Shown here piece after piece: positions 11,877 through 22,973 of a stretch of DNA of 64,000 nucleotides. The notes beneath the pieces are model-generated. The model had not been told where the DNA came from and did no database searches. It saw only the letters and a list, made by a program, of their open reading frames with translations. Both the position numbers and the translations under genes were made by a program. The stretch comes from Hypericum androsaemum (taxonomy: Eukaryota; Streptophyta; Magnoliopsida; Malpighiales; Hypericaceae): assembly GCA_963995505.1 (NCBI GenBank), contig OZ023190.1:15990092-16054091 (forward strand). Reading direction: 5' to 3'. The stretch's first letter is position 1. Each line of letters starts with the position of its first letter.

Positions 11877-12454
11877 GTCTTAGAACAATATTTATGTTGT
11901 ATTCAATGGATGAGGATGCCCTAGCCATACCAGCCAGCCTAGTTTAACCAAAAAAATTTGTGTTGTGGGTTCAAACGCGGGCTGCATCACAGATCCTCCA
12001 ATTCCATGTTTGATATGTCTGCAGAACAGATGAAGTCGAGCATGGAAACTTGCAGAATCTGCCGTTTAAGAAGAGATGATGGGAGGCTAAGCTAGAAGCG
12101 CGCACCAATGGCAGCCCCTCCGTTCCCACTTGACTTAATTTGGAAGTTCATATCACACTTATTTTCAGGTGTAAATGTTAACCAACAGTTGAGAGAAATC
12201 TATAATTTTTCGCCTAATCTCAATTTCAGACCAGTTCTAGATTATTCTCAGAACATGATCAATGGAACAAGATAATAAGAGTTCATCAGATAGCATATTC
12301 CCAAAACTAAAGACTTTTTTCTCAGTTCATGGCCCAATGGTAATGTATTTTACATTAGATCACGTAACCGTTCACATCCGGAAAACTAGCTATATGACTT
12401 GGGGTAACTCATCCAAAATTCAATGATACACAAAACAGAAGACCCGGGGGATGG
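11877..12454. other. 3' regions of the convergent ARF and CPN20 genes
   Basis: 578 bp between the two stop codons, presumably holding both 3' UTRs and poly(A) sites. No other gene or repeat is recognised. Confidence 0.5.
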
Positions 12455-13955
12455 CTAAGAAAGCACAGCCATGACATCGGAAGCCCTCAAAGCAATGTAA
12501 CTAGACCCGTCGCTGCCCTTGAAGTCGTTTCCTGCATACTTGGAGTACAAAACGGAGTCTCCAGGAGTGACAGAGAGAGGCGTTCTTTTGCCTTCGTCGT
12601 CAAGAGGTCCAGGGCCGACTGCTATGACCTGCTCATCAAAAGCATGCAGCAATCAGTTAGACGGTTGCTCGGTTGGAGATATCCAGTATTATGAACAAAG
12701 AAGTGGATTCCTATCTAACCGTTCCAAAGGAAGGCTTCTCCTTTGTTGCTTCAGTCAGAATCAAGCCCCCTGCCGTCTTCTCCTCAGCTACAGCAACCTG
12801 CACCCAGGAACAAGATGTTACACAGCCAAATATTTGCAAACAAGAGCCACCCCCGGCAGAAAGAGCCGACGAATAGGTACTTGACTCTGGTATCAATAAT
12901 TTCCGACACAAGCAAAACAAGAAAGCAACACCTATAGCAGTCACAAACAGCGGTATTTCCCAATTAACGTACCTTAATGAGAACTCTGTCATTCAAAGGT
13001 TTCAGATCCTTGATGTCATCTGTCTCAAGGACACCAACAACGTCGTCCTCTTTGAGAATGAGATGAGCTGACCCGTTGAGCTCCACCTCAGTCCCAGCAT
13101 ACTTAGAATACACCACCTGAGCTCCAGTCTGCACAAAGCACAAAACCATGACATTGCGCTCGATTTCCACAATGCACGAGTTAAAAGAAACAGGCTTGAA
13201 CATTGAATTCCATGGAAACAAACCTTCAGATCTATGTCCACCTTGGTGTCTCCAAAGGTTCTCCCCTCACCAACAGCAGCCACCTCACCTCCCTGAGGCT
13301 TGGTCTGAGCAGCAGTGGGAAGCAAGATACCGCCTTGCGTCTTCTCCTCGGCCGTCTTAATCTTAACCAGCACTCTATCACCAAGCGGCTTAATCGACGT
13401 GTACTACACACATTAAACGCCTCCACCGCATTAGATAATCACACTCAAACAAGCATTTCCCGAAACACCCTAAACTAGCAGGAGCCCAAAACCCTTCTCA
13501 ATCTGAACTCAAGAAATGGAATTCCAATTCCCAAAATTCGTGGTTCTAAACAATAAAGATTGAAACTTTGGATTCAAATTGGGGAAAGATATCAACTTGA
13601 CGAGATGGGTAGGAAGGAAACACCCTAAACTAGCAGGAGCGCGAAATCCTTCTCAACCTAAACTCCAGAAATGGAATTCCAATTCCCAAAATTCGTGGCT
13701 CCAAACAAGAAAGATGGAAACTTTGGATTCAAACTGGGGAAAGATAGCAACTTGACGAGATGGGTAAGGAGGAAATACCTTAGGGGCGACAACGGTGGCG
13801 GCTTTAACGACCAAACTCCTGAATGAGCGCTGGGCCGGCTTCAGTGACCCTAAAGATGAGAGCTTTACGGTTGAAGGTCTCAGCCCTTCAAACGAAGACA
13901 AGTTCCTGTGGGGGACAGAGACCGAGGATGTGGCTGTGAGCTGAGCTGCCGCCAT
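12455..13955 (-). CDS. CPN20: Chloroplast 20-kDa co-chaperonin
   Basis: Co-chaperonin that caps the plastid Cpn60 chaperonin during protein folding in the chloroplast stroma. Exons on minus: 13955-13779, 13403-13224, 13128-12973, 12797-12720, 12628-12455. All introns are GT-AG and the protein is 254 aa, about the family's usual length. Residues 1 to about 51 form a Ser/Arg-rich transit peptide ([12 protein letters not shown]), with likely processing near VVKA. Two Cpn10 domains follow in tandem: about 60-155 ([15 protein letters not shown], mobile loop [13 protein letters not shown]) and about 156-254 ([11 protein letters not shown], loop [16 protein letters not shown]). Both halves keep the VVYSKYAG or VLYSKYAG block. 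The double Cpn10 structure separates it from single-domain Cpn10. Intron 1 carries a 155-bp tandem duplication, and a 901-bp MULE lies 134 bp before the ATG. Confidence 0.96.
13463..13772. repeat. 155-bp tandem duplication in CPN20 intron 1
   Basis: Copy 1 is 13463-13617 and copy 2 is 13618-13772, with a constant 155-bp offset and roughly ten mismatches. Together they make up about 310 of the 375 nt of intron 1. Copy 2 ends next to the exon 1 donor site (13778). Copy 1 has a diverged version of the same junction-proximal sequence. Confidence 0.9.
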
Positions 13956-14088
13956 TTGGTCTGGTCGCTCGCTGGGTTAGGTTGGGTTTCCTCTTTTGTT
14001 GTGTACAGTGCAAATGAAGAGACTAGAATTGGACTGGATAGAGAAACCCTAATGGAGAGAGTTGGGTATAAGGAGAGGGATCGTTAAC

Positions 14089-14989
14089 GGGATTTTTTCT
14101 AAAATAGGCAGAAAATATAAATATATTTTTTAAATAGGTAAAAATGTAATATATATTTAAAATAGACAAAAATTAAATTCAAAATTCAAAAAAAATAGAG
14201 GTGACACCCATTTGGGTTGTCTCTTTCTTTTTAAATGACACATCAATTTTACAAAAAAAATATAATAATGGAGGCGGCCCAAGTGTAGGTCGCCTCCCTG
14301 ACAATTCAAAAAATTTACAACAAATTTTTTATTTATTTTATAAGTGGCATAAATTAGTCTTAGATTGTCCGAATGAGTTAAATTTTGATTTAATTTTACT
14401 TAATTTATCGAGACCTATGCGTAGAGCTCAAAAAATTACGCAAAATCAAAAAAAAATTAACTCGTTCAAATACCCGAGCAACGAATTGTCCACTTAACAC
14501 ACTTAAAAAAACAAAAAAAAATTTAAAAAGGAGAGGCGACCTAGTTGCAGGTGGCCTCCTTAATCTACTTTTTTTAAAAAAAAATTCTTGTAAAAGTTAC
14601 ATAAGTTGGTGATCGTTTGTCTGAATGAGTTAAATTTTTTTTTTGATTTCACATAATTTTTTGAGCTCTACGCATAGATCTCGATAAATTAAGCAAAATT
14701 AAACCAAAATTTAACTCATTCGGATAATCTAATACTAACTTATGCCACTTATAAAATAAATAAATAAAGAGTAATAAATTTTTTGAATTGTCAGGGAGGT
14801 GACCTCCATTATTATATTTTTTTTGTAAAGTTGATGTGTCCTTTAAAGAGAAAGAGACGACCCACTCTTGGGTCGTCACCCCTATTTTTTTAATTTCGAA
14901 TTTAATTTTTATCTATTTTGAGAATATATTAAATTTTTACCTATTTAAAGAATATATCTATATTTTCTACCTATTTTGAAAAAAATCCC
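14089..14989. mobile_element. Long-TIR Mutator-like MITE upstream of CPN20
   Basis: The two halves (about 14089-14550 and 14580-14989) are inverted copies along almost their whole length. The ends read GGGATTTTTTCTAAAATAGG and, on minus, GGGATTTTTTTCAAAATAGG. Flanking 9-mers atcgttaac (14080-14088) and ttcattaac (14990-14998) match 7/9, the TSD size of Mutator-like elements. No transposase is encoded. It lies only 134 bp upstream of the CPN20 start codon, so CPN20's promoter must lie within or across it. The near-palindrome would form a long hairpin if transcribed. Confidence 0.8.
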
Positions 14990-14998
14990 TTCATTAAC

Positions 14999-15700
14999 TT
15001 GTTTAGATAGATGATAAGAGATGGTTCTAGAACATTTTTTTGTTCAGTGCACAAGAAAGTCGCAGTTTCTTTCCACCAAAAAGAAAGTCGCAGTTTCTAT
15101 AAAATTAGGGGAAATTTTATATTAGTACAATGTGGTATCATAAATTCGCACATGTTTACTATGTGGTTTAAAATACGTAGAACAAGTCAAATTTATTTCA
15201 ATTTTTATCAAAAAGAGGTCTCGAGCACTCAGGATAGTTGCCGGGAATTGTTTTTGCAAAACGACGTAGTTTTGTTTACTATGTGGACACGTCTTATAGC
15301 CAAAAAAGGCGGCCCCCTCCGCCCCTAAGAAGCGGATCAAACGCTCCCACCCTACTTACGAAGAGGTATTTTTATCAAAAACAAATCATTCATGGCCTGC
15401 CCATTTTTTTATTTACAAAATGACATAGTTTTAATACCTACATGGACCACCATCACGATATTTTAACATCTACGTAGCATATTACATGGCAAATGAAAAA
15501 AAATTCAAAATGGTCCTTATTTTATAATCATTCAAGAACACCCTTTATCTTCTTCACTTCATCTTCTTCTTTGGTCTACCTTTGAAACCCAAAAAAAATA
15601 TTCGGCCTCCGCCCAACTAAAGTACAGATGCACTAGAGAACCTTCAAAGAAGACAAAACTACAAACTTCATAGGAAGCTAAACAGCAAACTCGCCGAACA
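14999..15700. repeat. Decayed MULE end and AT-rich spacer
   Basis: The stretch 15098-15300 (GTGGTATCATAA, TATGTGGTTTAAAATACG, AAAACGACGTAG) resembles one terminal inverted repeat of the MULE family found at 23287-24324. No matching opposite end was found, so it is probably a fragment. The remainder holds nothing recognisable. Confidence 0.35.
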
Positions 15701-15764
15701 TCCAAATGCACCCCATTCCAACCAGATGCACTAGAGAACCTACCAAGAACAATCTACCATCCAA

Positions 15765-15995
15765 ATGCACCCCAAGCCTGAGACGTCGCGTTGGGCATCA
15801 GAGACAATCGAGTTCACTTCACGCTGTAGGAGGAGGAGGAGGACAGCTGTTGTCCTACCACTGCCCTACTCCGCGCTCTCACTCTTACCTCCGCCGCCCC
15901 GACGCCGGGAGTTGAGGCTCGTGGCCGTCGCCAAGGCTGCTGACGCTCCTTCCGCCGCTCCCAATTCCGATGATGGCTTCTCTCTATATAAGAAT
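15765..15995 (+). pseudogene. Possible 5' fragment of a plastid-protein gene
   Basis: A GC-rich block stands out from AT-rich flanks. It encodes an Arg/Pro/Ala-rich stretch (LRLVAVAKAADAPSAAPNSD) resembling the C-terminal part of a chloroplast transit peptide and its cleavage region. The open frame then runs into unrelated DNA at about 15990 and continues through a G-rich repeat, so the 271-codon frame here is not a real protein. The parent gene is not identified; capture by a transposon is likely. Confidence 0.3.
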
Positions 15996-16112
15996 AGTAA
16001 ATATGCACTCGCGATGCGAGTACTATTCTATTTCAAAATCCGTAAAACATATCATTCAATGATTTTTTTTAAGCCGTACAAAAATAAAAAAGAACGGGAT
16101 CCAAGATCGGGA

Positions 16113-16770
16113 TCCATGGTGGGGGGTCTGGGGTCGGAGTCCAGAGTCGGGGGGGTCCGGGGTCAAGGGTCTGGCGGTCCAGTGGTCCGGGAGTTCCTTG
16201 GTTCAGGGTTTGATGGCGGCAGTCCGGGGTTCCGTGGTCCAATAGTCCTGGGGTCTGGTGGTCTGGGGTCCAGGGTCCGGCGGTCCGTTGGTCCGGAGAT
16301 CCGGCGGTCCAGGGTCTGTGGCTCGGGGGTCCGTGGTCCGGGGTCGGGGTTCGGAGGTCCGATGGTTCGGTGGTCTAAGGTTCGGGAGTACGTGGTCTGG
16401 GGTCCGAGGTTGGGGGTCTGGCGGTACAATGGTCTTTGGTTTAAGGTTCGTGGTCTAGGGGTCCATTGCCCGGGGTCTAGGGTTTGGGGTCCGTTGGTGC
16501 CGGAATCTAGGGGTCCAAGGTCGGGGGTCCTGGGGTCCGTGGTTCGTGGCCTGGTAGTCTGGGGGTCCAAGGTCCGGTGATCTGGGGTCAGAGTTTCGGG
16601 GGTCTGGCTATCCGAGGTCCGTGGTCCAGTTGTCTAGGGATCCTGGGTAGGGGTTCTGTCGTTCGTGGTCCGGGGTCCGGGAGTCTGAGGGTCAAGTGGT
16701 CTGGTAGTCCGTGGTCGGGGGTCCGTGATCCGTGGTCGGGGGTCCGTGATCCAAGGTTGAGGGGTTTTGG
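16113..16770. repeat. G-rich degenerate minisatellite
   Basis: About 650 bp made of short degenerate units such as GGGGTCC, GTGGTCCG and GGGTCTGG, strongly G-rich on the plus strand. No constant longer period is evident. Open frames in all phases are composition artefacts (Gly/Arg/Ser on plus, Pro/Arg/Thr on minus). The many GGG runs could allow G-quadruplex formation. Confidence 0.85.
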
Positions 16771-17363
16771 GATTTGAGTTTTGAGTTTTGGGGTTTGATA
16801 TTTGATTTAAGGTTTTAGTGTTTAGAGATAATTTTGACATTTTCACAAGACACACCAAGCCTCCCAAAAATATAGGTTCTTTTTATTATAGTAAGATTTA
16901 ATTATTCTTAGAAACTGGCTTGTGTTATTTTGATTGCTAAGATTTTGCATATGTTGAGTCTCACATTACGAAAAATTGGGAGGAAGGAGGAGGGGTTTGG
17001 GAGTTGGGTTTTGAAGCTTTTTCTATCAGTAGGTCTAGATTCTGCAACTCTAGAAGGAGGAGATGGAGGGGAGAGGAAGGAGGAGGGGTCTGGGTGTTGT
17101 GTTTAATTGTTATTTTTAACAAATGTAATACTATTTCATAATTTATCACTAGCCACGTCATTACTAACTAATCATTGAAATAAGTTGGACATGTTCTATC
17201 CATTTTAAATTATAGAGTAGTCAAGTACAAATATGTGATATGACAAGGTACTAAAGTGAACTTTTTCCATAAAATGCTTTTATTTTATGAGTTTTCCTGA
17301 TCGTCTCTTGTTTATTATTGCTTATTTAAATATACATATACAAATTTAGTAATTGACGTTAGT
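16771..17363. other. Intergenic DNA without recognised genes
   Basis: The only structure noticed is a pair of similar purine-rich blocks containing GGAAGGAGGAGGGG near 16980 and 17077. Confidence 0.45.
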
Positions 17364-17371
17364 CTTAAGAG

Positions 17372-17702
17372 CATGGTTTTAAAAAATGCAGTCTGATTGG
17401 TGGTCCGACTAGTTAGACCACGAAACGGGGCACAAGAATGGGTCATTTTTAGGTTTTTGACCGGGGTCTGTACTAACCTGACCAAATCCAGTTTGACTGA
17501 TCGATTTTGAGGTCCACCCTGACCAGTCGAACCCAGTTCGTACAAAAATGGGCGAAATTTACTTTTTTGGGTAGTTTTCGAGGAAAAATGTTGATTTGAC
17601 AAGTTTATAAAGTAATAAATAAATAAATAAGTAAATTTATAGAATGGAGAGATAAAAAATTAAGTCTACTTTTTTTTTATGGAAAATAAGTATATTTTAA
17701 CC

Positions 17703-17797
<95 letters not shown>

Positions 17798-17916
17798 AAA
17801 AATATTAAAAATAAAAATATTTTTGGTCTGACCGGTAGTCCGATCGGTCTGACCGACTGACCCAAAAAATAGTAGGAATTTCAGGTCGTAATTCCGGACC
17901 GGGTTTTAAAACCATG
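17372..17916. mobile_element. hAT-type MITE carrying a (TA)n tract
   Basis: The ends are CATGGTTTTAAAA and TTTTAAAACCATG (inverted). A perfect 8-bp TSD, cttaagag, lies at 17364-17371 and 17917-17924, the TSD size of hAT elements. The interior has GGTCCGACT/ACCGG-type repeats characteristic of such MITEs and a TA microsatellite (17707-17792). No transposase is encoded. Confidence 0.85.
17707..17792. repeat. (TA)43 microsatellite
   Basis: Pure alternating TA of about 86 bp inside the hAT MITE. The length suggests an unstable, polymorphic locus; assembly length may be unreliable. Confidence 0.95.
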
Positions 17917-17924
17917 CTTAAGAG

Positions 17925-18781
17925 CTTATTGGGCGGATCATATATAGTTTTGGTTCAGAATGAGGAAGATTATAAATGAAAGTAATTTGATTTCAATATT
18001 TTTTGGTTTTTTTATAAGTAAAATTTTAAACACAAACATGATTCAAAAATCAAAAAGAAAATTCCATATTTTTATTTGTTGATATCATTGGGATTTAGAA
18101 ATCCGGCAACGATTTGGTTCGTCCCCGTATCATTTGGCGATCCACTTTGCAACGCCCCTGCTTGATATAAATATTTTTCAGCATATTTTGTTTTAACTCG
18201 CGCGCATTCTCAAAAAAATTTAAGATGTTACTTATCATGAAATCACTAAGAGTAAATGCTGTTTAACCATTGACCTCTCTCAAGATATTTGCTATAAAAA
18301 ATGTATACATTATTGATATAAATAGTACAATAAAATAACTTGAGATTTTCTAGGCATTTCTAGAATACATTGTTAATATAAATAGTACAATCAAATAATA
18401 TGAGTTTTTTAGGCATTTCTTAATATATATATATAGGGTATTACAATCGGATTCGAGCCATGCAGTATCTTTTAATAGTGTTCAATCTCTTCTATACAAG
18501 TATTCACATTCATTTTAAATGACAGTTAAACTAAAACAACTTAATAATTAATCAAATTATTTGTTGCGAGAATTTTTAACTTTTCAAAAATCCTTCAAGA
18601 TCAAACATGGATTACCGTCCAACGGTCATGCACCACGTGATATCAACATAAAATAATTATTCGTTGATTTCAATATATATTATTTGCGAGTCAGAAATTA
18701 ATTAAAATCAAGACATTGACAGCGAAGTCTATGGGCCAAAATGGGCCTGTGTGGGTAACAGTGACTAGGCCTGATCCGATA
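17925..18781. other. AT-rich intergenic DNA with a small tandem duplication
   Basis: Two diverged copies of a unit of about 62 bp (ATATAAATAGTACAAT, TTAGGCATTTCT) lie at about 18312-18420. No gene is recognised. Confidence 0.5.
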
Positions 18782-18790
18782 TATAACATT

Positions 18791-20367
18791 GGGGTAAGCT
18801 CATTTTAGTACCCTGTGGTATCACATGTTTCGTCTAGAGTACCATGTGGTTCTAAATTGGTATTTTAGTACCCTGTGGTTGACCACCAATTTTTTGGGCA
18901 GGTCCAGGGCAGCTACCCGTCAAAACCCGCCCGAAATGACGTCGTTTTGAGACAACGTGGAAGACACGTGGCGCCAGAGTGGGCTTGTTTAAAGTTGACG
19001 TGTAATATGGTAAATTACTTATAGATCCCAATTTGTTTATAATTTTTCCAAAAACCTAATTATTTAAATACTATAAAAAATTTGTCCTTCTCTCTCATCT
19101 CCCCCACTCCCCTTCCCTCTCTCCTCCCACCTTTCTCCCTCCTTTGACCCCATTTCTCTCATTCCCTCTCTCCACAATTACAACCAGTATTGGTCCTTCT
19201 TCCGCCGCCCAAAGGAGATCGAGACTGCCGACAAGGTCCCTGACTTCGTCGACATGTTCTACAACCTCGTCACCGACATCTACTAGTGGGGTTGGGACAG
19301 ATCCACAGCCATCAACCTCGTCACAGATCTACGAAGGAGGAAGAGATCCAGGGGTCGGCGGTGTACCAGTCCTCGTGCTCCATGTCCAAGAACAATCCTT
19401 GCTAGGCTAGGAGCTCACCGCTAACGACTTAACCGCTGACACAGCGAAGAAGTCCAAGGAGCTCATCGCCGATGTCAACCCCAGCCGACTTCCTCTGCTT
19501 ATCTCTTCTTCATCATCACCATTTGCATCAATCGAACAAGTCTAGGGTTAAATTGGGGCAAGATTGTGGATGATGCCATTTCTTGGTTTTGGTTTAGGAT
19601 GCTGCGATTATTGTCTACCTTGGACCTCCAACCCTAGACGACGAAGCTGCCGCCGATGAGCTCGACTAGGAGCAGGCCCTACGCCACTGCGCATGTGGCT
19701 CCCATGCCTCTTGCTCCTCCGATGGCACACATTGAGGTGAAGGTCGTGCCCCCGTGGCTCCCCGGCCTCCTGCTCCTCCCCTAACCTTTGGTGCCCATCG
19801 ATTGAAACCCTAAATTTAGGGTTATGGAATGAGCTGAGGGGAGGTAGGAGGCGAGAGCGACAAGAGAATATGAGGAAGAAGTAGGCGAGGGAGGTAGAAG
19901 GAGATGAAAGAGATTAATTTAGTTCATGGATTTGAAGAGTTGGTTGTTTGATTTTACAATGTATTTTGAGTAATCTGGATTTTGAGAATGTTTGTGGTTG
20001 TTTAATCTGATGTTATTAGTTGTTTAATTCAGTTCATGGATTGGAAGAGTTGATTTTTTGGGTGTTCATATAGTATTCTTGAGGTTGAAGATGGAAAAAT
20101 TGGTTTTTTGAAAAATTATAAACAAATTAGGATCTACAAGTAATTTACCATATTACACGTCAGATTTAAACAAGCTCACTCTGGCGCCGCGTGTCTTCCA
20201 TGTCATCCCAAAACGACGTCATTTTGGGCGGGTTTGGACGGGTAGCTGCCCTGGACCTGCCCGAAAAATTGGTGGTCAACCACAGTGTACTAAACTACCA
20301 ATTTAGAACTACATGCTACTCCACGCAAAAAGGTTGAAATCACAAGGTACTAAAATAAACTTATCCC
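18791..20367. mobile_element. Pack-MULE carrying a sterol methyltransferase 2 fragment
   Basis: TIRs of about 290 bp: the left begins GGGGTAAGCTCATTTTAGTA and the right, read on minus, GGGATAAGTTTATTTTAGTA. A perfect 9-bp TSD, tataacatt, lies at 18782-18790 and 20368-20376. The 1577-bp element has no transposase. Its interior is GC-richer than the flanks and includes a recognisable SMT2 exon piece (19176-19305). Further coding-like sequence up to about 19870 is unassigned. MULEs with captured host-gene pieces are the established Pack-MULE class. Confidence 0.9.
19176..19305 (+). pseudogene. Captured fragment of sterol C24-methyltransferase 2
   Basis: The plus frame reads NYNQYWSFFRRPKEIETADK, then VPDFVDMFYNLVTDIY, a region typical of plant SMT2/SMT3 just before the methyltransferase domain. 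The conserved Glu codon after it is TAG (19284-19286), and the sequence then leaves the family. Only about 40 residues of a protein of about 360 are present, without the SAM-binding motifs, so it cannot make an enzyme. It is a transposon-captured fragment of a host gene elsewhere. Confidence 0.85.
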
Positions 20368-20637
20368 TATAACATTTATCATCCGGGGTGAGCCTTATTC
20401 AGTGTGTTTCGTCCTACCTATCCAGTGAATAGTTATATGCCAAAATGGAAACGAGTTGATGCGAGTCGTTTAATCATTTGTCTACCGCACGAAATGGAAG
20501 GCCGGAAGTGCTTCATTGATGATGATATCATCTGTTCCGCGTCCCCAGAATTAAAAACACTTTTTTGCTAAACACAATTAGAGAAATTGTCTAACTTAAA
20601 TTTATGTTTGTGCCAACTAAAATAATATATTTAGTTC

Positions 20638-22973
20638 TGTTGGGATAAAAATGTGAGAACGCAAAGAATGATCTTGTGACGGCCCGGAGTGCTCGTCCCA
20701 AGGTAGATCTAACGCTACGAGTTATAGGGGTTGGCCGAAGCCGAGACTAACTAACCTAAACTAAGATAAAAGCCAAAGCTTGAAGAAGTATTTTGTGTAT
20801 GATTTGTGTGTGATGTCCCTTTGCCTTCCCCGATGCCTTGCTTATATAGACGAGGTAGACCGACCCAGCTCCTCCTCAGTTACGTTGTAGTTGGACTCAA
20901 AGTCCTCGAAGCTTATCTCCAGCCAAGGCTTATCCCTATCTGACCCGGATCCTTCTCCCAGAGCTTATCCGATTTCCTCGTGCTCCCATATTTTGCGAAG
21001 TCCATCCCTGTCTCGTGAGAGCTATCGACATCTCACGAGAGTCCGAGTACATCTGGTCTCTTTTAAGGTCTTTCCTCACGTATTCCCGACTTCATACAAA
21101 GACCTCCAAGGGTACTGAAAGTTGATGTGTTTCACTACTTGGACCTGAAACCTTTCGCGCCTACCATAGCTAAGTCTTAGTACTTGGACCCAAGACTTTT
21201 CCACACTTGCCATAGTTAGGTCCTAGTACTTGGACCCAAGACTTCATATACTTATAACCTTCCACTAGGTAGTCCCGATAGCTAGTTTCATCAACCCGAG
21301 TCAACTTACCCGACCTCACAGGCCTAATCCGCTCCTTAAAATTGCTAAATCACCGACCCGAGAATACCCAACATCGCTGACCCCAGAGAATTTTGTTGCA
21401 TCACTGACCTATCTGGTTTGACCAGTCTGGCGCTAACCACTATGGGTCAGCACCCGAGTTTGCACGATTCGGCGCTGACCACTATGGGTCAGCGCCCGAG
21501 TTTGTACGGTTCAACGCTGACCACCACCGGTCAGAATTCTTGGCACTAACCGTGACTACCCGGATCCGACTTTGCCTTGTTGTAATTTTTCAACTCCAAG
21601 TACTTGGACATAGCTTTGTTGCAACTTTCCAAAGGTGCCCAACTCCAAGTACTTGGATCTAGCTTTGTTGCAACTTTCCAAAGGTGCCCAAGTCCAAGTA
21701 CTTGGACCTAGCTTTGTTGTAACTTTCCAAAGGTGCCCAACTCCAAGTATTTGGACCTAGCTTTGTTGTAACTTTTCAAAGGTGCCAAACTCCAAGTACT
21801 TGGACCTAGCTTTGTTGCAACTTTCCAAAGGTGCCCAACTCCAAGTACTTGGACCTAGCTTTGTTGTAACTTTCCAAAGGTGCCAAAGTCCAAGTACTTG
21901 GACCTAGCTTTGTTTTGACTCCTCATAGATGCTGACTCCAAGTACTTTGACAAAAGTTATCGACTTCATGCACCCGAGGCACTTCATACACTCAGGGCAC
22001 TCAAGTGACCCAAAGCACTCCACACACCCAAGGCACTCTAATGACTTCTCATACCCGAAGCACTATTGGCCACTCCACCCGGCACCAAACTATATTTTTA
22101 CGCTTCAACAATGCTCTTAGCCATTTGCATCCCGGTCGATTTTCTAATTTAAATAAGTTTTTGACACCTTTATACCCTGAATTTGAATAATTCATCAACT
22201 ATAAAGTTTTAGATGAACGTCTTGGCTTCGCTCAGCAATTTGAACCACTTCAATCGGACTTCGGAGTAAAAAGTTATGATGTTCTTACCAAGTCCCATCG
22301 ACTGTTACCCAAATCACTGACCAAAGCTGGTCGAACCAGGTCTGGCGCTGACCGAATCTGGTCAGCACCACCAAATTGCTGATCGAAATTGATCGGACCG
22401 GGCTTGGCGCTGACCTTTATGGGTCAGCTTCTCTATCGCTGACCGAAGCTAGATGAGCGATTTTAGCTTCAACCAGCATTTCGACCTTGTTCCACTTCGA
22501 ATTGGTAAAAGACATGAACTACAAAGTTGTAGGCATATCTCTTACCTTTCCATAACTTCAAGAATCACCTCAATCCAAAATTCGAGCACCAAAATATGGT
22601 CAATTTACTAACGATGGATGTCGGTGCTGTAAGGCAGCTCCTACAAGCCAACGAGCGTCCGACCCCTCCAAGTGAGTGACCCGACTTGAGCAAAGCCTCC
22701 TAACAAGTGTATGACCTGACCTGAGGGAGTTCCAACTCACTCGAGGCTGAGGGTACCCAAACCGACTTGTGGTCAGAGGTACCCAGGTCGCCTTACCGTG
22801 AGGGTACCTAAAGTAATCCAAGGCTGAGAGTACCCAAATTGATTCAAGACTGAGGGCACCCAAGTCGACTTGATCGTACCCAGCCAAGAAAAGTTGACGT
22901 CCAAGTCTAGGCACTTCAATGATGGTCCTAGTCGACCCCGAACTCTCAACACGTTATTTTTTGCACTTCAACA
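20638..22973 (-). mobile_element. Large solo LTR, minus orientation
   Basis: Starts TGTTGGGATAA and ends CTTCAACA, flanked by a perfect 5-bp TSD agttc (20633-20637 and 22974-22978). No internal retrotransposon domain lies between, so this is a solo LTR of 2336 bp left by LTR-LTR recombination. On minus a TATA box (TCTATATAAGC, near 20848) lies about 210 bp from the LTR end, giving the orientation. It contains a 49-bp tandem repeat and several copies of CGCTGACC...GGTCAGC. Related sequence and layout occur at 36690-38715. Confidence 0.85.
21596..21945. repeat. 49-bp tandem repeat inside the solo LTR
   Basis: Seven units with an exact 49-bp period: CCAAGTACTTGGA starts at or near 21596, 21645, 21694, 21743, 21792, 21841 and 21890. 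Each unit contains the near-palindrome CCAAGTACTTGG, followed by CTAGCTTTGTTG and AACTTTCCAAAGGTGCC. It lies in the U3 part of the minus-strand LTR. Confidence 0.95.

Noticed and set aside
15765..16580. 271-codon frame on plus
   Set aside because: It runs from a gene-like fragment into the G-rich minisatellite; most of the product is a Gly/Arg/Ser-rich composition artefact.
16113..16770. CRISPR-like or centromeric satellite array
   Set aside because: No constant repeat length or spacers, only degenerate G-rich short units; CRISPR arrays are not expected in plant nuclear DNA.
17677..17865. Minus frame coding for Ile-Tyr repeats
   Set aside because: Translation of the (TA)n microsatellite.
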